From positions 1 to 49,470 of the forward strand of contig CAMNFR010000014.1 in NCBI GenBank assembly GCA_946537305.1: 49,470 nt of DNA, given 5' to 3'. The translations under genes and the position numbers were made by a program. Source of the stretch: an uncultured Lachnospiraceae bacterium. Its GTDB lineage: Bacteria; Bacillota; Clostridia; Lachnospirales; Lachnospiraceae. Below the pieces are notes generated by a model. It did not search any database. It was given only the letters and a program-made list of their open reading frames with translations, and had not been told where the DNA came from. Of the stretch, positions 41,504-49,470 are shown one piece after another. Position 1 is the stretch's first letter. Every line of letters starts with the position of its first letter.

Positions 41504-41534
41504 GAAGCCGCTCCGCTACGGAGCGGCTTCTTTT
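41504..41534 (+). terminator. Rho-independent terminator of the HPr-like gene
   Basis: An 11-bp perfect stem GAAGCCGCTCC/GGAGCGGCTTC with a short loop and TTTT lies about 22 nt after the stop; it could serve the convergent thiI gene in the other direction as well. Confidence 0.9.
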
Positions 41535-41539
41535 ATGCC

Positions 41540-42727
41540 TTACGGGGTTACTTCAATCACTTCTTCGGTCTCCAATGCTTCCCGGATGAGGCCGTCGATC
41601 ACATCCGCCAGCTTTTCTTCTGAGCGTTTGATGACATTCAGGTTGGGCTTGGTGACGGGGTGCTTGGCCACAAAGATGGTGCAGCAGTCCTCATAGGGCA
41701 GAATCGAAGTCTCGTAGGTGCCGATCTTTTCGGACAGCTCTACGATATCCTGCTTGTCGAAGGCCACCAGCGGACGCAGCACCGGCATGGTGCACACCTC
41801 GTTGGTGACGGTCAGGCTCTGCATGGTCTGAGAGGCCACCTGGCCGATGCTCTCTCCCGTGATCAGCGCCAGCGCGCCGTTCTTTTTGGCCAGGGCCTCG
41901 GCGATGATCATCATATACCGGCGCATGATGATGGTCAGCTCGTCATGCGGGCAGCGGTCGTAGATGGCCAGCTGAATGTCCGTAAAGTTGATCACATGCA
42001 GCTGAATGGGGCCGGAGTAGCGCGCTACCTGGCGGGCCAGGTCGACCACCTTCTGCTTGGCACGCTCGCTGGTGTAGGGCGGCGCGTGGAAATAGACCGC
42101 ATCCAGATAGACGCCGCGCTTGGAGACCATGTAGCCAGCCACCGGGGAATCGATGCCGCCGGAAAGCAGCAGCATGGCCTTGCCGTTGGTGCCCAGGGGC
42201 ATGCCGCCGGCGCCCTTGATGACCTCGGTATAGATATTGATGCGCTCGCGGATCTCCACGTTCACAAAAATATCCGGCGTATGTACGTTTACGCGCATGT
42301 TCGGGAAGGCGTCCAGCACGGCCTCGCCGACTTTGGCGTTGATCTCGTTGGAATCCATGGGATAGCTCTTGCGGGCACGGCGGGCCATCACCTTAAAGGT
42401 GAGGGCGTTGTCCTCCCCGTAGCGTTCCCGCAGGAACGCTGTCACCTGCGCACACAGATCCGCAAAGCCGTTATCCTCCACCTGTAGCATGGGGCAGATC
42501 CCCACGATGCCGTATACGTGCTGCAGCGCGTCCACGGTCTCCTCGTAATCGTAGGCGGTCTTTGCCTCTACATAGATGCGGCCGGCCGTCTTGGTGACCT
42601 CAAAGGTTCCCTCCACGGCGTGCAGACGGTTCGCGATCTGGGACACCAGCTTGTCCTCGAACAGGTGGCGGTTCTTGCCCTTGACCGCGATCTCGGAATA
42701 TTTGATCAGAAAAAATTTGATATCCAT
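41540..42727 (-). CDS. thiI: tRNA 4-thiouridine synthetase ThiI
   Basis: 395 residues, the short form without a rhodanese domain. N-terminal ferredoxin-like plus THUMP domain, then the PP-loop ATPase LLSGGIDSPVAGYMVSKRGV (about residue 180). ThiI adenylates U8 of tRNA for sulfur insertion and in some species also serves thiamine synthesis. The short form relies on a dedicated cysteine desulfurase, which is encoded immediately upstream (3 nt). AGGAGA precedes the ATG. Confidence 0.95.
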   Translation of the reverse strand: MDIKFFLIKYSEIAVKGKNRHLFEDKLVSQIANRLHAVEGTFEVTKTAGRIYVEAKTAYDYEETVDALQHVYGIVGICPMLQVEDNGFADLCAQVTAFLRERYGEDNALTFKVMARRARKSYPMDSNEINAKVGEAVLDAFPNMRVNVHTPDIFVNVEIRERINIYTEVIKGAGGMPLGTNGKAMLLLSGGIDSPVAGYMVSKRGVYLDAVYFHAPPYTSERAKQKVVDLARQVARYSGPIQLHVINFTDIQLAIYDRCPHDELTIIMRRYMMIIAEALAKKNGALALITGESIGQVASQTMQSLTVTNEVCTMPVLRPLVAFDKQDIVELSEKIGTYETSILPYEDCCTIFVAKHPVTKPNLNVIKRSEEKLADVIDGLIREALETEEVIEVTP

Positions 42728-42730
42728 GCT

Positions 42731-43903
42731 CTATCTCCTGGTGTAGCGCCGAAGCATGGGCAGCAGCTCCGCGAGCGCCGCCAGCGTTTCCCGAATATCT
42801 TCTTCCGTATTATAGATGCCCAGCGAGAACCGCAGGGTCCCTTCCCGCAGCTGCGGGCGCAGCCCGATGGCCGTCAGCGTGGCGCTGGCGTGCTTTGCTC
42901 CGTTGGAGGAACAGGCGGAACCCGCGCTCACATAGATGCCGCGGTCCTCCAGGGCGTGCAGCAGCACTTCGCTTCTAACATCCGCGAAGGATGCGCTTAT
43001 GATCTGCGGTGCCGCGGATTCTTTGAGTCCCGCGCCGAGCGCCCCCTGAATGGTGACGTCCGGCAGTGCCGCAAGTCCCTCCGCCAGCATATCCCGCAGG
43101 CGGATCATCTCTGCTACATGCTCTTCTCTCTTTTCGCAGATTGCCTTAGCGGCCGCGCCGAGCCCCGCGATGCCCGGTACGTTTTCCGTGCCGGAACGGA
43201 GATCCCTCTGCTGTCCGCCTCCAAAAAGAATGGGGGAAAGCTTTACCTTATCCCGAATATACAGGAATCCGATGCCCTTGGGGCCGTGGATCTTATGCCC
43301 ACTCACAGAAAGCAGGTCGATGCCCATGCTCCTCGGGCGGATGAGCAGCTTTCCGTATGCCTGGATGGCGTCCACGTGGAATATGGTCTTCTCATTGGCC
43401 GCGTGTACCACCTTGGCCAGGGCCTCCACCGGCTCTATGGTGCCGATTTCGTTGTTGACCATCATCACGGAGACCAGGATGGTATCCGGGCGCATGGCTT
43501 CCTTCAGTGTCTCCGGGGATACCAGCCCCCAGCGGTCCACCGGCAGGCGGGTGATCTCATAGCCTTCTTTTTCCAGGAAGGCGACCGTATTCGCCACGGA
43601 AGGGTGTTCGATGGCGGTGGTAATGATGTGCTTTCCCTGCCGTCCCCTTGCCAGGGCCGTCCCCAGGATGGCCTGGTTGTTGGATTCCGTGCCGCCGGAG
43701 GTGAACACGATTTCTTTCTCGTTCACCCGGAGCGTGGCGGCAATGGCTTCTCTGGCCATGCGCACCTCATGCTCCGCCTCCACCCCCTTGTGGTGCATAG
43801 CGGAAGGGTTCCCGTAATCCATATCCAGCGTGCGAAGCATCGCCTCCCGCACCTCCGGCAGGGGGCGCGTGGTGGCAGAATTATCTAAATAGATCTCTTT
43901 CAT
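42731..43903 (-). CDS. Cysteine desulfurase (NifS/NifZ-type)
   Basis: 390 residues, PLP-dependent. Motifs: YLDNSATTRPLPEVREAM at the N-terminus, the lysine in VSGHKIHGPKGIGFLYI (about residue 205), and the active-site Cys in YVSAGSACSSNGAKHASATL (about 325). It liberates sulfur from cysteine as a persulfide. Its tight linkage to thiI argues it is the tRNA-thiolation partner like NifZ rather than the general IscS. The ATG overlaps the rsmE stop by 4 nt. Confidence 0.94.
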   Translation of the reverse strand: MKEIYLDNSATTRPLPEVREAMLRTLDMDYGNPSAMHHKGVEAEHEVRMAREAIAATLRVNEKEIVFTSGGTESNNQAILGTALARGRQGKHIITTAIEHPSVANTVAFLEKEGYEITRLPVDRWGLVSPETLKEAMRPDTILVSVMMVNNEIGTIEPVEALAKVVHAANEKTIFHVDAIQAYGKLLIRPRSMGIDLLSVSGHKIHGPKGIGFLYIRDKVKLSPILFGGGQQRDLRSGTENVPGIAGLGAAAKAICEKREEHVAEMIRLRDMLAEGLAALPDVTIQGALGAGLKESAAPQIISASFADVRSEVLLHALEDRGIYVSAGSACSSNGAKHASATLTAIGLRPQLREGTLRFSLGIYNTEEDIRETLAALAELLPMLRRYTRR

Positions 43904-44643
43904 TCCTGTTGTAACTCCAATGTCAGCATTAAGAGGGAAAGAATGGCCAGACCTGCCGTCTCTGTCCGCAGGATGCGTCGACCCAGGCTGATGGTGCGCG
44001 CGCCGGCCGCCTCCGCGGCCTCTGCCTCTGCGCTCTCAAGCCCTCCCTCCGGGCCAATGAATACGGCGATGCGCTGTCCCGGCGCCACGGTATCCAGTGC
44101 CTCCCTGGCGGAGGCCATGCCCCGGGCATTCTCATACGGGAGCAGGACCAGGTCCATTTCCTGCGCTTCCCGCAGGGCCTCCGAATAGCTCATCAGGTTC
44201 CCGACCTCCGGGATGATGCGCCGCCCGGACTGTTTGGCCGCGCTCTCCGCGATGGCCTGCCAGCGGGCGCCCTTGCTTTTTTGTTTTTTGGCGTCCAGCT
44301 TGGCCACACAGCGCTTCATGGCCACCGGCACCACACGGAACGCGCCAAGCTCCACCGCCTTCTGAATGATCAGCTCCATCTTATCTCCCTTGGGGAGCCC
44401 CTGATAGAGGGTGATCTGCGACGGAAGCTCGGATTCTTCCACGGTCTCCGGCTGCACCAGCGCGGTCACGGTGTCCTCTCCCAGCTCCTGGATGCGGCAG
44501 TAGAAGTCCCGGTCCCGGCCGTTGCTGATGACGATCTTTTCGCCCGGCTTCATGCGGAGCACATGCTTAATGTGATGGGCATCCGCGCCCTGTATGGTAA
44601 GAAGCGGGCCATCGCCCGCTTCCGGTACAAAAAAGTGATACAT
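43900..44643 (-). CDS. rsmE: 16S rRNA (uracil(1498)-N3)-methyltransferase RsmE
   Basis: About 247 residues. N-terminal PUA-like domain (DAHHIKHVLRMKPGEKIVIS) and C-terminal SPOUT domain with VFIGPEGGLESAEAEAA and LGRRILRTETAGLAIL at the trefoil knot. It methylates U1498 of 16S rRNA. The ATG of MYHFFVPE, 8 nt after the prmA stop, is chosen; a longer frame of 13 codons would overlap prmA. Confidence 0.94.
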   Translation of the reverse strand: MYHFFVPEAGDGPLLTIQGADAHHIKHVLRMKPGEKIVISNGRDRDFYCRIQELGEDTVTALVQPETVEESELPSQITLYQGLPKGDKMELIIQKAVELGAFRVVPVAMKRCVAKLDAKKQKSKGARWQAIAESAAKQSGRRIIPEVGNLMSYSEALREAQEMDLVLLPYENARGMASAREALDTVAPGQRIAVFIGPEGGLESAEAEAAEAAGARTISLGRRILRTETAGLAILSLLMLTLELQQE

Positions 44644-44651
44644 AGGCTCTT

Positions 44652-45671
44652 TTACCGTTTTCTGGCTGTCACGCTGACCCATTCTCCCTGGTGCGTGATC
44701 TCCAGGATCTCAAATTCCGGGCGGGCCAGGAAGGCCTGGCGCACGTCCTCTTCTTTTTCGGCGACGATGCCGGAGGTAATGATAACAGCCCCGCGCTTCA
44801 TGTGGCAGGCGATCTCGCCGGTCAGCATAACGATTACAGGGGCCAGGATATTGGCGCATACCACGTCGTAGGTGTTGTAGCCAACGGCGTCCTGTACGGC
44901 GCGGTCATCCAGAATATTCCCAAGTATGACACGAAAATCCTGCTCCGTCAAGTCATTTAAGGCTGCATTTTCATGGGTCCCGGTGATGGCGCTTTCGTCC
45001 AGATCGGTGCCGACGGCGCTCGCCGCCCCCAGCTTCAGGGCGGTGATGCCCAGAATGCCGCTGCCGCAGCCCACATCCAGCACCTTATCCCCGGGACGGA
45101 CGTACTTTTTCAGCTGACGGATGCAAAGCTGCGTGGTCTCATGCGTGCCGGTGCCGAAGGCCGTGCCGGGCTCGATGGTGATCACCCGCTCTGGAGTCTC
45201 TCCCTCCGGGATATCCTCCCAGGTGGGGCGGATCCAGATGCCGTCCACGGAGAACGGGCGGAAGTAATCCCGCCAGGCATTCATCCAGTCCTTATCCTCC
45301 GTCTCGGAGGCAGTGATGGTGCCGCTGCCGATGTCCGCATACTTTGCCATCTCCTCCAGCCCCGCGCGGACCGCGGACAGGAGTTCCTCTTCGGACATTT
45401 CCGGCTCCTCCGCCTTGCGGGGGGCATCCCCGCAGGGCAGCACCGCTTCTTTTGTTTCCTCGTCCGCGGACAGATAGAAATGGATCTTCGCGGTGCCGTC
45501 ATCCGGCGGCAGCTCCGGCAGGATATCGATGAACATGCCCTTGGTCTCGGATTCGGTCAGGGGTACGTTGTCTTCTATTTCAATGCCGCCCACGCCCAGG
45601 CCTGCCAGCAGATCGCTGATCAGGTCCACAGCGGACGTGGTGGTCTCTATGGTAAATTTCTTCCATTTCAT
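44652..45671 (-). CDS. prmA: Ribosomal protein L11 methyltransferase PrmA
   Basis: 339 residues, slightly longer than usual because of an acidic insert near residues 75-105. The SAM-binding motif VLDVGCGSGILGITALKLGA (about residue 197), EPGTAFGTGTHETTQLCIRQ before it, and NILAPVIVML identify it. It methylates L11 at Lys/N-terminal amino groups. It follows dnaJ by about 56 nt, in a conserved Clostridia order. Confidence 0.95.
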   Translation of the reverse strand: MKWKKFTIETTTSAVDLISDLLAGLGVGGIEIEDNVPLTESETKGMFIDILPELPPDDGTAKIHFYLSADEETKEAVLPCGDAPRKAEEPEMSEEELLSAVRAGLEEMAKYADIGSGTITASETEDKDWMNAWRDYFRPFSVDGIWIRPTWEDIPEGETPERVITIEPGTAFGTGTHETTQLCIRQLKKYVRPGDKVLDVGCGSGILGITALKLGAASAVGTDLDESAITGTHENAALNDLTEQDFRVILGNILDDRAVQDAVGYNTYDVVCANILAPVIVMLTGEIACHMKRGAVIITSGIVAEKEEDVRQAFLARPEFEILEITHQGEWVSVTARKR

Positions 45672-45727
45672 CTTACTCTACCACACTCTCTCCACTTTTG
45701 CCACTAAAATCGCCATATTAATGGGAT

Positions 45728-46888
45728 TTAGAAGTCAAAAAACTTCTTTTTCTTCCCTTTTCCCCCACTTTCTCCGCCGGTGGGACGTCCGTTCATGGCG
45801 TCATCAAAGGCGCGCAGGGCTTCCTTCTGCTCCGCGTTCATGTGTGTGGGGACGGATACGGTCAGCGTGACATAGTGATCACCGCGCATGTTCTTGTTCC
45901 GCAGGTAAGGCACGCCCTTGCCCTTTAAGCGGATACGGGTCTCGGTCTGCGTGCCGGGCTTTACGGTGTATTCCACCTGCCCGTCCACGGTCTGGATACG
46001 GATGGTATCGCCCAGGGCCGCCTGTACAAAGCTGATCGGCACGGTGGAATAGATATCCGTGTCCTGTCTGGCGAAGGTCGGATGGCTGCTCACCACCACC
46101 TCTACCAGCAGATCGCCGCGCTCGCCGCCGTTTTCGCCGGGCTCTCCCTTGCCGCGGATACGGATGCTCTGGCCGTCGTCGATGCCGGCGGGAATGCTGA
46201 TCTGGATCTTTTTGCGGGTCTGGTTATAGCCGGTGCCGTAGCAGTGCGGGCAGCGTTCCTTAATGATGGTTCCCTTGCCGCCGCAGTCCGGACAAGGCTG
46301 CACGTTTCGCATCATGCCGAACATAGACTGCTGGGTGTAGACCACCTGGCCGGAACCTCCGCACTTGGGACAGGTCTGCGGCGTGGTGCCTTCCTTGGCG
46401 CCGGTTCCGTGGCAGTGCGGGCACTCTTCCTTCTGGTTCATTTCGATCTCTTTTTCACAGCCGAAAACAGCCTCCTCAAAGGAGATACGCACACTGGTGC
46501 GAAGGTTGGCGCCTTTCATGGGCGCGTTGGCTCGGCGTCCTCTGCTGCCGCCGAAGCCTCCGAATCCACCGCCAAAGAGATCGCCGAAGATATCCCCAAA
46601 GATATCGCTCATATCCGCGCTGTTGAAGTCGAAGCCGCCGCCGCCGGGGCCGCCCTGCTCAAAGGCCGCGTGACCGAACTGGTCGTACTGACGGCGCTTC
46701 TCCGGGTCGCTCAGAACGGCATAGGCCTCGGACGCCTCTTTAAATTTATCCGCCGCGGCCTGGTCGCCCGGATTGGCGTCCGGGTGATACTTTTTGGCCA
46801 GGGCGCGGTATGCTTTCTTAAGGGCTGCGTCATCCGCATCACGGCCGACGCCCAGCACCTCGTAATAATCTCTCTTGGTCTCTGCCAT
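45728..46888 (-). CDS. dnaJ: Chaperone DnaJ
   Basis: 386 residues. J domain with the HPD triad ([11 protein letters not shown], about residue 35), a Gly/Phe-rich linker with [11 protein letters not shown] and [18 protein letters not shown], four zinc motifs ([32 protein letters not shown]) and the C-terminal substrate-binding domains. It delivers substrates to DnaK and stimulates its ATPase. GGGAGAG lies before the ATG. Confidence 0.98.
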   Translation of the reverse strand: MAETKRDYYEVLGVGRDADDAALKKAYRALAKKYHPDANPGDQAAADKFKEASEAYAVLSDPEKRRQYDQFGHAAFEQGGPGGGGFDFNSADMSDIFGDIFGDLFGGGFGGFGGSRGRRANAPMKGANLRTSVRISFEEAVFGCEKEIEMNQKEECPHCHGTGAKEGTTPQTCPKCGGSGQVVYTQQSMFGMMRNVQPCPDCGGKGTIIKERCPHCYGTGYNQTRKKIQISIPAGIDDGQSIRIRGKGEPGENGGERGDLLVEVVVSSHPTFARQDTDIYSTVPISFVQAALGDTIRIQTVDGQVEYTVKPGTQTETRIRLKGKGVPYLRNKNMRGDHYVTLTVSVPTHMNAEQKEALRAFDDAMNGRPTGGESGGKGKKKKFFDF

Positions 46889-46917
46889 GGTTAATTACTC
46901 TCCCTGAACATGGTGAT

Positions 46918-46945
46918 AGCCTGCGGCCGGTTGAAGCCGCAGGCT
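46918..46945. repeat. Inverted repeat between dnaK and dnaJ
   Basis: Perfect 10-bp arms AGCCTGCGGC/GCCGCAGGCT with an 8-nt loop and no T-run. It may stabilise the dnaK transcript or attenuate dnaJ expression. Confidence 0.6.
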
Positions 46946-47022
46946 GTTACTTATCTCGAAGCAAGTTCAAAATTGCTCATGATTCCTGAAAACGCATAGA
47001 TTTCGTAAGAATCCGACTTAAA

Positions 47023-48948
<1,926 letters not shown>

Positions 48949-49030
48949 TTATGTTAAAACGGCTCCGACCATCTTCGGCCCGGCCGATTGCTTCCTTATG
49001 TAAATGTTTTGCTGCGGATCGCTTCCGCTG

Positions 49031-49470
49031 CTAGTTGGCTACCTTGACCATGCTGTAACGAATGACCGTATCGTGATAAGTGTAGCCCTTCTGGAACTCC
49101 TCCACCACGATGTTCTCATCAATGGTGTCGTCATCGATATGCATCACCGCGTTGTGCATATTCGGGTCAAAGTTTTCGCCCTGCGCCTTGATGGGCTTCA
49201 CGCCGATGGCGGAAAGTTCATCCATCAGCTGCTTATAGATCTTTTCCATACCGGCTGCGATGGGGCCATCCTTTTCCTCCGCGGGAACGGCGGCCAGGCC
49301 TCGTTCAAAGTTATCGACGACCGGAAGGATCTTTTCGATGACGCTGCGGGCGCCCATGTCGAACATGGCGGATTTTTCTTTTTCGCTGCGCCGGCGGAAG
49401 TTTTCAAATTCCGCCATCTGCCGCTGCAGCCGATCCGTCAGATCGCTTACCTTCTTTTCTGATTCCGCCA
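49031..49470 (-). CDS. grpE: Nucleotide exchange factor GrpE, 5' end outside the window
   Basis: The C-terminal 145 residues or so are present: coiled coil (KKVSDLTDRLQRQMAEFENF), FENFRRRSEKEKS, then the beta domain (HIDDDTIDENIVVEEFQKGY and TYHDTVIRYSMVKVAN). The frame is open to the window edge, reading AESEKK at the border, so the N-terminus and start codon lie beyond 49470. It releases ADP from DnaK and precedes it in the operon. Confidence 0.96.
   Translation of the reverse strand, partial: AESEKKVSDLTDRLQRQMAEFENFRRRSEKEKSAMFDMGARSVIEKILPVVDNFERGLAAVPAEEKDGPIAAGMEKIYKQLMDELSAIGVKPIKAQGENFDPNMHNAVMHIDDDTIDENIVVEEFQKGYTYHDTVIRYSMVKVAN

Overview
The window looks like chromosomal DNA of an anaerobic Clostridia member, most likely Lachnospiraceae-related. 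The evidence is the gene order grpE-dnaK-dnaJ-prmA-rsmE-cysteine desulfurase-thiI, then mtaB, ireB-ruvX-DUF1292-RNase J-MltG-like-U32 peptidase, plus era-recO, an FMN-riboswitch-controlled ribU and a Gram-positive CpsB/CpsC/CpsD-type exopolysaccharide (EPS) operon. Most genes lie on the minus strand, so transcription runs right to left. No rRNA, tRNA, CRISPR array or complete transposase was seen.

Region 1 (about 1-14256, minus strand) is an EPS/capsule operon. Its promoter-proximal part (CpsB phosphatase, Wzz-like co-polymerase, BY-kinase, a novel secreted acidic protein, the initiating sugar-phosphate transferase, a VanZ protein) is GC-richer. The distal part (UDP-GlcNAc 2-epimerase, WecG/TagA transferase, acyltransferase, GT4, GT2, EpsG-like polymerase, pyruvyltransferase, Wzx flippase, GT52-like transferase) becomes visibly AT-rich after the epimerase, as expected of an exchangeable serotype cassette. 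The acyltransferase has an in-frame stop codon inside otherwise intact coding sequence. The operon continues off the left edge.

Region 2 (14257-22315) holds a leader-like palindrome, a lysine-rich secreted protein, transketolase, a TraX-family membrane protein, a Na/Pi-type transporter with a PhoU domain, ribU with its FMN riboswitch and terminator, and a repeat-bearing lipoprotein coupled to a small Cys-rich protein.

Region 3 (22316-30540) is the accessory part. It has a flavin-reductase/rubredoxin fusion; an HTH regulator flanked on both sides by an inverted-symmetric array of four 39-nt repeats, with 238 bp identical between the two arrays; REP-like hairpins; two overlapping CNNM/CBS (CorC-like) genes; a YprB-like exonuclease; and a regulatory stretch with a palindrome, a 27-codon ORF and direct repeats in front of a DUF234-type ATPase. 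The repeat-flanked regulator is the best candidate for an undescribed system here.

Region 4 (30562-49470) is housekeeping: recO, era, an M16C protease, a U32 peptidase, an MltG-like fragment, RNase J, DUF1292, ruvX, ireB, mtaB, a histidine-less HPr-like protein, thiI with its cysteine desulfurase, rsmE, prmA, dnaJ, dnaK and the 3' part of grpE. It covers DNA repair, RNA processing, tRNA thiolation and methylthiolation, ribosome modification and protein folding.
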